Numbered from the stretch's first letter, positions 35,031-44,730 are shown. The stretch is 64,000 nt of DNA from Bacteroidales bacterium UBA1797 (GCA_002319885.1 DCFT01000027.1:16295-80294); one strand, 5' to 3'. Program-made: numbers and translations. The notes: a model not told the origin generated them from the letters alone.

Positions 35031-36428
35031 ATGTCAAAAGACAGGAATTCAGCAGGGAATCGCAATAAAGGTCTTAAAACTCTTATATTGCTGGTTATAG
35101 TATTATTTCTGATTATAGGCATTCCTTTTCTTTTAATTAGTTACCAGGCTAAGCAGAAAGGAATGACAAGGAGCGAGGTTATTAAAAGGATTGCAAACAG
35201 AGCCGAGGCAAAAGATAATGTGACCGGGGAATCCGATAATACAGTACATGGAGCAAAAATAGATTTTCTCGATCGCTTGCCTGTTGGAAATACTTTTAAA
35301 GAGCCACCGTTTATTTCAAATGTCCAGGCTGTGGACCTTGATGGAGATGGCCTCCTCGATATAATTGTATGTGACTGTAAAAGTAACTCTGTTGACTGGA
35401 TACGTCAATATCCGGCAGGTGTTTTTACCGAATCTGTTCTTGCCGATAGTCTGAATGCACCGGCTCATACTCAGATAATTGATTTTGATAAAGACGGAGA
35501 TAAGGATATTATGGTTGCAATACTTGGCGTGATATTCCCCAGTAATGATAAAATAGGATCAGTAGTTATCCTTGAAAATGATGGTACAAATCATTTCAAA
35601 AAACATGTAATAGTAGACAAAATAGCCCGGGTATCTGATGTCAGGGCAGGTGATTTGGATGGCGACGGAGATCTCGATCTTGCTGTTGCACAATTCGGGT
35701 ATGACGATGGAGAGACCATGTGGATTGAAAATCTGGGAAACTGGAAATTTAAAAGTCATATTCTTCAAAACCTATCGGGTCCAATAAATGTTGAAATAGT
35801 TGACATAGATAAAGATGGAGATAACGATATTATCTCTCTCGTGAGCCAGGAATGGGAAGAGATCTATGGTTTTATAAATGATGGAAAAGGAAATTTCACT
35901 TCAAAGCTGATCTATGGGTCAAATAATGAAGATTTTGGCTCAAGTGGAATCTATATCTGCGATTTCGACAAGGATGGTGACGACGATATACTCTATACCA
36001 ATGGAGATGCGTTTGATTATATACCTCCGGTTGGGAAACCCTGGCATGGGGTTCAATGGCTTGAGAACAAAGGGAACCTGAAATTTGAATTCCACAGGAT
36101 TTGTAATTTTATAGGAGCATACGATGCAAGACCTGTTGACATCGATAAGGACGGTGATCTTGATATATTTTGCGTAAGTGCATTCAATCTATGGGATAAA
36201 CCTGAATCTCAAAGTTTTATCTGGCTGGAGAACGATGGGAAAATGCACTTTACACTTCACGATATTGCCAGTTCTCCCACACACATACTTACGCTGGAGC
36301 CGGGAGATTTTAATAATGACGGCTTAATGGATTTTGTTACAGGTGATATGCATGCCTATCCTCCTTATGACAGAATGGGAAGAGTCACCCTGTGGATGAA
36401 CAATGGGAAATTGACCGAAAAAAAATAA
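35031..36428 (+). CDS. Membrane-anchored FG-GAP/VCBS repeat protein
   Basis: A 465-residue protein with one N-terminal membrane helix (about 15-37) and a beta-propeller built from FG-GAP/VCBS repeats. At least seven Ca-binding loops are visible (DLDGDGLLD, DFDKDGDKD, DLDGDGDLD, DIDKDGDND, DFDKDGDDD, DIDKDGDLD, DFNNDGLMD). The propeller would lie in the periplasm. Such repeats usually serve in ligand or partner binding. It is divergently transcribed from the CuA/polyferredoxin gene and leads two PQQ-like propeller genes, so a role as partner of that redox protein is plausible but unproven. Confidence 0.87.
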   Translation: MSKDRNSAGNRNKGLKTLILLVIVLFLIIGIPFLLISYQAKQKGMTRSEVIKRIANRAEAKDNVTGESDNTVHGAKIDFLDRLPVGNTFKEPPFISNVQAVDLDGDGLLDIIVCDCKSNSVDWIRQYPAGVFTESVLADSLNAPAHTQIIDFDKDGDKDIMVAILGVIFPSNDKIGSVVILENDGTNHFKKHVIVDKIARVSDVRAGDLDGDGDLDLAVAQFGYDDGETMWIENLGNWKFKSHILQNLSGPINVEIVDIDKDGDNDIISLVSQEWEEIYGFINDGKGNFTSKLIYGSNNEDFGSSGIYICDFDKDGDDDILYTNGDAFDYIPPVGKPWHGVQWLENKGNLKFEFHRICNFIGAYDARPVDIDKDGDLDIFCVSAFNLWDKPESQSFIWLENDGKMHFTLHDIASSPTHILTLEPGDFNNDGLMDFVTGDMHAYPPYDRMGRVTLWMNNGKLTEKK

Positions 36429-36455
36429 CCTGTTTCTTACTATTAGATTTATAAA

Positions 36456-37814
36456 ATGAAATTTTATTTTCCTGTTACAGGCGCAATAGTCGCATTATTT
36501 GCGATTACATTATCTCTCAACGGACAGATTAATCCTGAGCGGCAGTGGCCACAATACAGAGGATACATGGCTTCGGGAGTACTCGATAACGCTAACCTCC
36601 CTGAATCATTTGACTTTCAGAAGATGATCAATATCAGATGGAAAACAGAAATTCCGGGTCTGGGTCTGTCAAGTCCTGTAATATGGGGTGATAAATTATT
36701 CATTACAACATCAATTGCGAAGTCAGATAACCAGGGTATCAGAACAGGTATTTATGGAGATGGTATGCCGGTAGCTGACAGTTCTGTACACAACTGGAAA
36801 GTATATTGCATTAACAAGAATTCAGGTAAAGTGATATGGGAAAGAAATTCCTTTACCGGTATCCCGAAAGTACGGAGACATCCCAAATCGACACATGCCA
36901 ATTCTTCTGTTGCTACTGATGGGAAATATGCTGTTGCGTTCTTTGGATCTGAAGGTTTATATTGTTACGATTACGAAGGAACGCTTATTTGGAAGAAGAG
37001 CTTTGGCGTACTTAAATCAGTTGCATTTGATTATAATGCAGCAGAATGGGAATTTGCTAGTTCGCCGGTTATATACAACGGAGTCCTGATAATTCAGTGC
37101 GATGTGCTCGAAAATTCATTTCTCGCCGCTTTTGAACTGAAAACGGGAAAAGAGTTGTGGAAAACAAAAAGAGATGAATATCCCGGGTGGTGCACACCAA
37201 ATATTTACAAAGACGGCACTAAAACACGAATAGCTGTTAATGGATTCAAGCATCGTGGTGGTTATGATTTTGAAACAGGAAAAGAAATCTGGAAAATGTC
37301 GGGTGGCGGTGACGTTCCGATACCTACACCTGTTGTTGGTAATAACCTTATATTTTTTAACAGTGCACATGGCCCTTCTTCGCCAATCTATGCAATTGAA
37401 ACAACTGCAACAGGTGATATCACCCCAAAAACAGAAGGAGCAATGAGTGAATATGTGAAGTGGAATATACCAAGGGGAGGTTCATATATTCATACCATGC
37501 TGCTTTATAACGGCCATCTTTATAATGTTAACTGGAATGGCACCATCGCCTGCCTTGACGCTGCCACGGGTAAAGAAATTTACCGTGCAAAACTTGGCCA
37601 TAGCGGGAGTTTTATTGCTTCCCCTGTTGCATCTGACGGTAAAATTTATATTGTTGATGAACAGGGTACTGTATATATAATTCAGGATGGTACCTCTTTT
37701 AAACAGATAGCTGTAATACCTATGAATGATGTATGCCTCACGGCGCCTTCTATCACCGATGGAATGATATTTTTCAGAACTCAGAAATACCTGATTGCTG
37801 TTGGGAAACAATGA
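36456..37814 (+). CDS. Secreted PQQ-like beta-propeller protein (tandem copy 1)
   Basis: A 452-residue secreted protein with a signal peptide (residues 1-23) and an entry motif QWPQYRGYMASG. PQQ-like blades follow, each with the WxxxxxSGKVIWE / TGKELWK type signature (for example YCINKNSGKVIWERN, FELKTGKELWKTK, FETGKEIWKMSGG). The fold is that of BamB and quinoprotein dehydrogenases. I see no evidence for PQQ or Ca catalytic residues, so an enzymatic role should not be assumed. It is the same length as, and strongly similar to, the next gene, showing a tandem duplication. It lies 27 bp after the FG-GAP gene. Confidence 0.88.
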   Translation: MKFYFPVTGAIVALFAITLSLNGQINPERQWPQYRGYMASGVLDNANLPESFDFQKMINIRWKTEIPGLGLSSPVIWGDKLFITTSIAKSDNQGIRTGIYGDGMPVADSSVHNWKVYCINKNSGKVIWERNSFTGIPKVRRHPKSTHANSSVATDGKYAVAFFGSEGLYCYDYEGTLIWKKSFGVLKSVAFDYNAAEWEFASSPVIYNGVLIIQCDVLENSFLAAFELKTGKELWKTKRDEYPGWCTPNIYKDGTKTRIAVNGFKHRGGYDFETGKEIWKMSGGGDVPIPTPVVGNNLIFFNSAHGPSSPIYAIETTATGDITPKTEGAMSEYVKWNIPRGGSYIHTMLLYNGHLYNVNWNGTIACLDAATGKEIYRAKLGHSGSFIASPVASDGKIYIVDEQGTVYIIQDGTSFKQIAVIPMNDVCLTAPSITDGMIFFRTQKYLIAVGKQ

Positions 37815-37838
37815 TCTGGTTTCATAATTCATATACCT

Positions 37839-39197
37839 ATGAAAAAAAATACGGTTGTCTTTTTTATTTTCTTTTTTTTGGTTTTTTCATTTGAAAAAAT
37901 TTCAAGCCAGGTTAATCCTGACCGGCAATGGCCTTCCTATCGTGGAAATTTCTCATCAGGAGTAATGGATAATACCAATCTTCCCGATTCCTTTAATCTG
38001 AAGACCATGACCAATGTCCGGTGGAAAACTGAGATCCCGGGCTTGGGTCTTTCGAGTCCTGTCATCTGGGATAACAAAATATTTATTACAACTGCAATTA
38101 GTGAGGCTGACAAGGCAGGGTATAAACCAGGTCTGTATGGCGATGTTACACCCGTCAGAGATTCTTCAGTTCATGAATGGAAAGTATACTGTATTGATAA
38201 AAATACAGGGAAGATAATCTGGGAACAGACGTCATGCAAAGGAATTCCGGCAATGAAACGGCATCCAAAATCAACTCATGCGAACACTTCAGTGGCTACC
38301 GACGGGAAATACGTAGTTGCTTTTTTTGGATCAGAAGGCCTTTTCTGCTATGATATGAAGGGAAATCTTTTATGGAAGAAAAGTTTTGGATTGCTGAAAT
38401 CAGTGTGGGTTGTGATGAAATCAGCGGAATGGGAATTTGCCAGTTCACCGATTATTTATGATGGGAAGCTTATTATACAATGTGATGTTCTTGATAACTC
38501 TTTTGTGGCGGCCTTTGATGTAAAAACGGGAAATCAAATATGGAATACCCAACGTGATGAATATACCGGATGGTGTACTCCTAATATTTATGCTTATGCC
38601 GGGAAAACTTATATAGCTCTAAACGGATATAAAAACCGTGGCGGGTATGATCTTGAAACAGGAAAAGAAATTTGGAAAATGTCAGGAGGTGGCGACATTC
38701 AAATACCAACACCCATTGTAGGCAATGATCTCATTTATTTTAACAGTGCGCATGGAAAATACTCGCCGATAATAGCGGTAAAAAGCAATGCAACAGGTGA
38801 TATAACTCTGAAGGAAAACGAAACATCGAATGAATATATAAAATGGAGCCTTCCCAGAGGCGGTTCATATATGCATACCTTGTTACTCTACAAAAACCAG
38901 CTCTATAATTTTAACTGGAATGGCAGTGTAACATGTCTTGATCCCCTTACCGGGAAAGAGATTTATAATGCAAAGCTTGGAAAAACGAAAAGTTTTATAG
39001 CTTCAGCTGTAGCGTCTGATGGAAAAATCTATATTGTTGATGAAGAAGGAACTGTCTATATAATAGGAGCTGGTGATACATTTAAACTTCTTGCCGAGAT
39101 TCCTATGAATGATATATGCATGAGCGTTCCGGCATTAACCGATGGTATGATAATTTTCAGAACCCAGAAGTATCTGATAGCAGTAGGTAAAAAATAG
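37839..39197 (+). CDS. Secreted PQQ-like beta-propeller protein (tandem copy 2)
   Basis: A 452-residue paralog of the preceding gene. Long blocks are nearly identical between the two (IPGLGLSSPVIW, RHPKSTHAN, VATDGKY, AFFGSEGL, AEWEFASSP, RDEY, CTPNIY, GKEIWKMSGGGD, PRGGSY, RTQKYLIAVGK). A signal peptide covers about residues 1-24. The invariant segments mark likely functional surfaces. The two copies differ mainly on blade edges, which could mean different partners. It begins 24 bp after copy 1 and converges with the ABC permease gene, with 7 bp between the stops. Confidence 0.88.
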   Translation: MKKNTVVFFIFFFLVFSFEKISSQVNPDRQWPSYRGNFSSGVMDNTNLPDSFNLKTMTNVRWKTEIPGLGLSSPVIWDNKIFITTAISEADKAGYKPGLYGDVTPVRDSSVHEWKVYCIDKNTGKIIWEQTSCKGIPAMKRHPKSTHANTSVATDGKYVVAFFGSEGLFCYDMKGNLLWKKSFGLLKSVWVVMKSAEWEFASSPIIYDGKLIIQCDVLDNSFVAAFDVKTGNQIWNTQRDEYTGWCTPNIYAYAGKTYIALNGYKNRGGYDLETGKEIWKMSGGGDIQIPTPIVGNDLIYFNSAHGKYSPIIAVKSNATGDITLKENETSNEYIKWSLPRGGSYMHTLLLYKNQLYNFNWNGSVTCLDPLTGKEIYNAKLGKTKSFIASAVASDGKIYIVDEEGTVYIIGAGDTFKLLAEIPMNDICMSVPALTDGMIIFRTQKYLIAVGKK

Positions 39198-39204
39198 ACC
39201 ATTT

Positions 39205-42200
39205 TTATTCTGTCTTTAGAATAGTAATTAATGAATTTTTTGTTATTGATCTGACTGACAGCGACAGAGCAATTAATCCTGTGATCAGAATTGCCGCTAC
39301 CATAAGACCTATTACAAACCAGGGTATATCGGGACTATTCTTTATTGAAGATGAAGTTGCCAAAAGAGCCGAAACAAGGCCTGATGTGACTCCGGCTATA
39401 AGTATGAGCACCTGTTCTGAAAGAATCATTCGTCTGATGCCTTTCATTCTGAATCCTGCTGCAAGCATAATAGCAAATTCCTGTTTCCGTTGATTATAAT
39501 TTCTCAACAGCACAAAGCCCAGACCAGCAACACCAATTATCATTCCCAATGCACCAAAAACGCCAAATACAGATAGATAAGTATTGGTAACTTCATGAAA
39601 TGAGGCAAGCCGGTCAGCTGTTTTTTCAATATTTACACTATAATTTTCTAGCCTGTCATTCAGAACGTTCTGATATAAATCGATTAATGCTCTGTTGCCA
39701 TCAACAAGAAGCACCTGACTGCCTGAAACAGAAGGATAATACTTTGTGAAGTTTTCTTTTCCTATCAGTACATTACCCTGAAACACAGATGTCTGTAAAC
39801 CACCTGCAATTATTATGTGCAAAGGCCGGCCATTTTCAGCTTTGAGCACCAGAGTATCTCCAGTTTTTAATTTTAATCCCCATTCCAGAACTGTCTGGTC
39901 AGCAATTCCGTAAATTATATTGTTTTGTGGTTCAAGATTTAAATACTGCCATGGATTCTTAATTTCTTTTGAAGAGAGCATTTTGGAAAATGAGAAAGAT
40001 TTTTTTGCTATAAAGTCTTCAGGATCAATTCCAAGCAGTGGAGGAGCTGTAATATGGTTAAGATTGAGACAGCTGGCATCATTCCCTGATGTCTTTTTTA
40101 TCTGAACAAAGTGCAGCTCCGAGAGTTGATTGTCGTCGAGACCCATGGTTTTTCTTCCTGATTCTGTATTCAGATCCTGTTTTACAGGGATAGTATTTTC
40201 GCACCAGAGCAAATATCCTCCGGTGCCTCCTGAACGTCTCAGCTGCTTATCGTTATTATTCATCCTGTTGGCACCCGTGATAACGACAGTAAAAATTCCG
40301 GCAGCTATGAAAAGGATAGGTGTCACAGCATTAGAAGGATTAAAAGAATAATAGAGACGCGATAATTCATTTCTGTTGTGCATTCGATCAGAACCGCGGG
40401 TTATTCTTCTGATAAAGTACTGCCTCCACAATAGTACAAGTGTCAGCAAAAGCAAAGTTCCGGAAGAAAATGAAAAAAGAATTTGCTGGTCACTGAATAC
40501 CATTGATAGTACAAACAGTGAGATTGTTACAACAGCAGATGTAATCAATAGAAAGAGATTCAGCCGGGTAGAATGGGATACATAACCTTTCTTTTTCTTT
40601 GGATTCAACTCCTTCAGGTATATTCTGACCTTAAGAAACATAAACACCAGAATGGTAAGAAAAGTCAATACAAATCCGAAAATAATTGACTTAAGATCAA
40701 AGTAAGAGTAAAGTGTATTAGTCTGAACAGCTCCTGTCCAGACAGTATTCAGTGCCCGTGTAATAAGAATGTCAGCCAAATATCCTAAGAATGCACCGAT
40801 TGAACACCCTGCCAGGCTTATCACTCCAGCTTCCAGCAACAATAACTTTGCAATCCTGCTGTTTTTGAATCCGAGGGAAAACAAGGTCTTCACTGACTTC
40901 CTTTTCAGATCAAAATATGAAGAGGTCGCAAATGACAACAGAACAAATGATGCAAGAATCAGGAAAAAGCCAAGGCTAAGGAACAGTGAACCAAAATCAA
41001 CACTCTCGTTTGCCGCTTTAATTGATTCGTCGGAAAGATCTGACATAATGAAACCCATCTTTTCAGGATTAAGTGATCCGTTCAGCCTGTTTTCAATTTC
41101 TGTCCTGCTTAATCCTGCCGGATAACGTAATGATGTTGCCGGACCAAAATTATTTCCCAATAACTCATTGCCTTTTTCATAACTGATGAATGCTTTCGGT
41201 GTACCTCTGTATCTGTTCCAGTAATCCTCATCTTTGGCACGGATTTCACTCATTTTTATAGGCACTCCTGCATCCCAGTCAGAACATGATTCCTTTCCTG
41301 ATATCCCGGGGAAATCAGGCATAAGAAGAGAATCCGACCAGATACCCTTCATCTCAACAATACTCCTTATAATAAATGGACTGTTTTTTTCAATTAATTT
41401 ATTCAGAGAATCAGGTGAGTACCAGAACATTTTTATTGTGTCTCCTACTTTTGCAGACAGATCATTTGCCATCCAGCTGTTGATTATCATACCGTTTCCT
41501 GTGCAAATACCGGGATAAAGTGAAGAAGGCAGGGCTGAAACAAATGAATAGGGATTATATTTTCTTCCATCAACAAACCTGTTACCAAGATATGTCAGTA
41601 CCGGTGCTGACTCAGGAATAAGGCTGGTAATCTCTTTAAGAATAGATCCATCAATAAAAATTCTGTCAGAAGTTAATTCAATTTCACCGGTTTTTTCAAT
41701 GTTCCTGAGTTTTAAACCGATATCTGAAATCTCCAGATAATGTTTTAATGATTCAGAAGCTGATTTTAATGAATTAGCGTTTTTGTTGTTTATGAGAAGT
41801 CTGTTAATTTTATTTGATCCTCCATGGCTATCATCAATATCAGAAAGATTCATGAAAATATTCATTGGTGTAATCTGACTGATTGATAAGGAAAAATTTC
41901 CGATATGTGAAGGTTCAAGAATAATACCGACTTTCAGCACAATAGAATTTCCACCATCGATCGTAGGTGCAAAGGGTGCATCAGCAGGAATAGCGGAAAT
42001 GCGGGGAAACCTTATTATCAGGTCTTCACCTGGTTTGATCCCAAGGTAGTCTGCAAGTTTTTTATTAATAGCTACTTCGCCGGGTTTGACTGAAAACGTA
42101 TCAAATCCCTGAAATGCAAAAAAATCACTGCTTACGCCAAAGATATGAGTATTAAAAGCCTTTTTCTGTGAATTCATACTCTGGCTGAATCCATTGATTT

Positions 42201-42477
42201 CAAGTACACCTGTGCATTTTAAATCAGTGCTGTCCTTTAACCTCTTAACTAGTTCCGGGTCAAAGTATCTTATCCCTGAGCTTATTAGAATATCAGTGTT
42301 TCCAAGGTGATCCGACGCTGATTTCTTAAGACTCTCCTTAACCGATTTGCCTGTCAGCAACGAACCGGTTATAACAGCGCAAAGCAATACAATTATAAAA
42401 ACCTGGTAAAAAATCTGCTTTTTATAGAATTTTATTGATTTGAGTATTATCTGGAATATAGATGGCATTTGAATCAC
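39205..42477 (-). CDS. MacB/FtsX-like ABC transporter permease, two FtsX domains
   Basis: A 1090-residue permease. After the first helix (about 20-42) comes a large periplasmic domain. Then a block of three helices forms the first FtsX core (FLSLGFFLILASFVLLSFAT onward), a central helix group and second periplasmic domain follow, and the C-terminal FtsX core begins at FGVFGALGMIIGVAGLGFVL. The duplicated layout fits lipoprotein- or peptide-release (LolCE/MacB-type) mechanotransmission transporters encoded as one chain. The cognate ATPase gene lies 4 bp upstream. The start may be the Met at residue 4. Confidence 0.9.
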   Translation of the reverse strand: MIQMPSIFQIILKSIKFYKKQIFYQVFIIVLLCAVITGSLLTGKSVKESLKKSASDHLGNTDILISSGIRYFDPELVKRLKDSTDLKCTGVLEINGFSQSMNSQKKAFNTHIFGVSSDFFAFQGFDTFSVKPGEVAINKKLADYLGIKPGEDLIIRFPRISAIPADAPFAPTIDGGNSIVLKVGIILEPSHIGNFSLSISQITPMNIFMNLSDIDDSHGGSNKINRLLINNKNANSLKSASESLKHYLEISDIGLKLRNIEKTGEIELTSDRIFIDGSILKEITSLIPESAPVLTYLGNRFVDGRKYNPYSFVSALPSSLYPGICTGNGMIINSWMANDLSAKVGDTIKMFWYSPDSLNKLIEKNSPFIIRSIVEMKGIWSDSLLMPDFPGISGKESCSDWDAGVPIKMSEIRAKDEDYWNRYRGTPKAFISYEKGNELLGNNFGPATSLRYPAGLSRTEIENRLNGSLNPEKMGFIMSDLSDESIKAANESVDFGSLFLSLGFFLILASFVLLSFATSSYFDLKRKSVKTLFSLGFKNSRIAKLLLLEAGVISLAGCSIGAFLGYLADILITRALNTVWTGAVQTNTLYSYFDLKSIIFGFVLTFLTILVFMFLKVRIYLKELNPKKKKGYVSHSTRLNLFLLITSAVVTISLFVLSMVFSDQQILFSFSSGTLLLLTLVLLWRQYFIRRITRGSDRMHNRNELSRLYYSFNPSNAVTPILFIAAGIFTVVITGANRMNNNDKQLRRSGGTGGYLLWCENTIPVKQDLNTESGRKTMGLDDNQLSELHFVQIKKTSGNDASCLNLNHITAPPLLGIDPEDFIAKKSFSFSKMLSSKEIKNPWQYLNLEPQNNIIYGIADQTVLEWGLKLKTGDTLVLKAENGRPLHIIIAGGLQTSVFQGNVLIGKENFTKYYPSVSGSQVLLVDGNRALIDLYQNVLNDRLENYSVNIEKTADRLASFHEVTNTYLSVFGVFGALGMIIGVAGLGFVLLRNYNQRKQEFAIMLAAGFRMKGIRRMILSEQVLILIAGVTSGLVSALLATSSSIKNSPDIPWFVIGLMVAAILITGLIALSLSVRSITKNSLITILKTE

Positions 42478-42481
42478 TTAA

Positions 42482-43159
42482 TTATTGTTCGTTCAATATG
42501 TTTAATTTACCTTCTTCGAGCCGCAAAATCTTTGACATTTTTTTTGCAAGATCAAAAGAATGTGTTGCCATAATGATAGTTATGCCGTAGTCCCTGTTCA
42601 TTTCAAGCAGAAGACTTCCCATATTTTCAGCATTTTTTGCATCAAGCGATCCGGTCGGTTCATCAGCCAGGAGTATTGATGGATTATTGACCAGGGCTCT
42701 TACTAACGCAACTCTCTGTGCTTCACCGCCGGATATATTAAAGGGATATTTGTCTCTGAGATTATAAATGCCGGTTTTTTCCATTAAGCTCTTTGAATTT
42801 TGTTCCTTAAGAGCAATTTCTTCCTGCGAATGCTCAGTGGCAAGTAAAGGGAGAAACACGTTCTCTGAGACTGTAAGATAGGGTATCAGCAAATGATCCT
42901 GGAAAACAAAACCAACGTTGTGGTTTCTGTAATCTGCCGATTGTTCTTCTGTAAAGTCAGTTATCGAAGATCCTCTGAAACTTATAGTTCCGGAATCAGG
43001 CTTGTCGAGCAGACCAATGATATTCATAAGTGTAGTCTTACCTGAACCTGATGGCCCCATGATTGCAATTGTTTCTCTTTCATTCACTTCAAGGCATAGA
43101 TTATCAAGAACCAGTCCTCTCTGGGTGAAGGATTTTGAAATTTCTTTTATTGAAAGCAT
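42482..43159 (-). CDS. ABC transporter ATP-binding protein (MacB/LolD-type)
   Basis: A 225-residue ATPase with Walker A GPSGSGKTT, a Q-loop in VFQDHLLIPYLTV, the signature NISGGEAQRVALVRAL, Walker B ILLADEPTGSLD and the switch His in ATHS. The length and the LIPYLTVSENV segment fit the LolD/MacB subfamily that drives FtsX-type permeases. The signature reads ISGGE rather than LSGGQ, a tolerated variation. It is paired with the downstream 1090-residue permease. Confidence 0.94.
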   Translation of the reverse strand: MLSIKEISKSFTQRGLVLDNLCLEVNERETIAIMGPSGSGKTTLMNIIGLLDKPDSGTISFRGSSITDFTEEQSADYRNHNVGFVFQDHLLIPYLTVSENVFLPLLATEHSQEEIALKEQNSKSLMEKTGIYNLRDKYPFNISGGEAQRVALVRALVNNPSILLADEPTGSLDAKNAENMGSLLLEMNRDYGITIIMATHSFDLAKKMSKILRLEEGKLNILNEQ

Positions 43160-43189
43160 AATATTCTTTTTGAATATTTATTAATTCCC

Positions 43190-43290
43190 TCCTTAGAGTT
43201 CCTTAGTGACTTACTTGGCGAACCTTTGTGGTAAAAAGAAAAATCAACCACAAAGTGACACTAAGGTTTCACTAAGATACACTAAGTTAG
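43190..43290. repeat. Dispersed inverted repeat, CCACAAAG family, copy 5
   Basis: A left half, CCTTAGTGAC...AACCTTTGTGGT, is followed by AACCACAAAGTGACACTAAGG and ACTAAGATACACTAAG. It is near-mirror-symmetric around 43240 and very similar to copy 3. It lies between the glycosyltransferase gene and the ABC ATPase gene on the same strand. Confidence 0.75.
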
Positions 43291-43302
43291 AAACATATAA
43301 AC

Positions 43303-44592
43303 TTAAGTTAAAGAACTATAAATCATTGACAGGCCTTCCGACATTTTTTCCAGCGAAAGTTCAGCTAAAACTTTTTCTTTCCCCTGTTTTCCAAGCCTTG
43401 AACGTAATTCATTATCTTTTAATAATTTCAGGATGTTAGCTGATAACTCTGAAACACTGTCAGGCGAGTAAGTAATTCCTCCGAGTGTTTTTGAGATTAT
43501 TTCTGGAAATCCTCCGGTCGCAGGCTGAACAACAGGTACCCCGGCAGAATTGGATTCCAGAATATAGAGCCCATAACCATCATGTTTTCGCACCGGAACG
43601 CTCATAACGTCGATACTGCTGAAAAATTTCTGTTTACTGTCCCCGTGAAATTCCGGATAAATCCTGATATAACTTTTCAACCCGTTATTCTTTATTTTCC
43701 TTATTTGTTCGGCAATAAATGGTTTATCATCACCGGTATATCCTCCTGATACATGAAGTGTTAGTTTCGGCAAACTATTGTCTTTTTTCAACTCTATAAA
43801 GGCGTCCACCAGTTTATCAAAGCCATTCTGAGAACTGATCCTGCAGAAATAACCGATTGAAGGCCAGACAGCATTTTTTTCAATATTTACCAAAAAGCCC
43901 GGTTCAAAACCAAGTGGAACAACATGAAAATTGTCTCCTTTAATCCCTGTTTTGGACAGAAATAATTCTTTAAAATAATTGCTGGGAGTAAGAAACTTAT
44001 CGACATTTGGTGCTTCTTTGGAGATGAGTTTCCATGCTTTTGACTGATAGGGTTCTGCCATTTCATCTATCCAGTCATCTTCATTTAAGAGAGAGCAGAC
44101 TATTTTGACATCCAGCTTCTTCTTGATTCTTCTGGCCAGTCCTATCACAAGGGCATTGGAAAGATGAATAATATCCGGTTTCCCGTCGCGTGACATATAG
44201 TCCACCAGTCTTTGAAGTTCTTTTTCCGGAAAGGCATTTTCTCCTCTGATCATATTCAGCGTCAGATCTTCAAATCCTTCGGTACGTGTTGTGCCTGCTC
44301 TCCTGGCAGCCATTCTGAGCATTGGGCCTGAATCAAATATTTTATCCATAAAAACAGGCATATTTTTCAGGAAAGGGACTTTTTCTCTCAGATACATTGA
44401 AATGGCTCCAAAGAAAACATTCTTATCCATTCCTGTCTCTGTATTTATATCGTCGGGGGGAAGATATAAGGGTATTGCAGAAGCATTAATACCCGGCACT
44501 TTTCGGATAGCCCTCAGATAAATCATATCGCGGTAACAATTCCCGCAATAAAATGAGCCACCAGAACCTGTAATCAGATAAACAATTTTCAT
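43303..44592 (-). CDS. GT4-type glycosyltransferase
   Basis: A 429-residue GT-B fold glycosyltransferase of family 4 type. The N-terminal half begins KIVYLITGSGGSFYCGNCYR. The C-terminal nucleotide-sugar domain has FCRISSQNGFDKLVDAF and the donor-binding VRKHDGYGLYILESNSAGVPVV with the conserved Glu pair region, then VQPATGGFPEII. The CGNC pair near the N-terminus is unusual for GT4 enzymes. The ATG at 44592 is chosen over 44604 because it starts the first Rossmann strand. It lies downstream of the propeller/Fe-S operon, with a palindromic element in between. Confidence 0.87.
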   Translation of the reverse strand: MKIVYLITGSGGSFYCGNCYRDMIYLRAIRKVPGINASAIPLYLPPDDINTETGMDKNVFFGAISMYLREKVPFLKNMPVFMDKIFDSGPMLRMAARRAGTTRTEGFEDLTLNMIRGENAFPEKELQRLVDYMSRDGKPDIIHLSNALVIGLARRIKKKLDVKIVCSLLNEDDWIDEMAEPYQSKAWKLISKEAPNVDKFLTPSNYFKELFLSKTGIKGDNFHVVPLGFEPGFLVNIEKNAVWPSIGYFCRISSQNGFDKLVDAFIELKKDNSLPKLTLHVSGGYTGDDKPFIAEQIRKIKNNGLKSYIRIYPEFHGDSKQKFFSSIDVMSVPVRKHDGYGLYILESNSAGVPVVQPATGGFPEIISKTLGGITYSPDSVSELSANILKLLKDNELRSRLGKQGKEKVLAELSLEKMSEGLSMIYSSLT

Positions 44593-44632
44593 ATTGTATA
44601 ACATTCTCTATGAACCTCTCGTAACAAACCCC

Positions 44633-44720
44633 ATTGATTTTCTTCGTTTACCCCGACCCCAAGGGGGGCGAAGAAAATCAATTTACTCCCCCTGGGGTTG
44701 GGGTAATTAAATTGATTTTC
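44633..44720. repeat. Palindromic element with C/G-rich loops
   Basis: ATTGATTTTCTTCG at 44633-44646 is perfectly complementary to CGAAGAAAATCAAT at 44669-44682. A third copy of ATTGATTTTCG occurs at 44711. Between them lie CCCC-rich stretches (ACCCCGACCCC-aagg, then CTCCCCCTGGGGTTGGGGTAA) that can pair with each other. It occupies the gap between the propeller gene and the glycosyltransferase gene and could end or attenuate transcription. Confidence 0.65.
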
Positions 44721-44730
44721 GAGCTACTAC

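Noticed and set aside
32920..39197. Nitrous oxide reductase (nos) or terminal oxidase locus
   Set aside because: The CuA-like domain and NosR-like membrane part suggested it, but no NosZ, NosD/F/Y, heme-copper oxidase subunit I or cytochrome c is present.
36456..39197. PQQ-dependent alcohol dehydrogenases
   Set aside because: The proteins have PQQ-like blades, but I see no catalytic or cofactor-binding residues and no attached cytochrome domain; a BamB-like scaffold fold explains the sequence as well.
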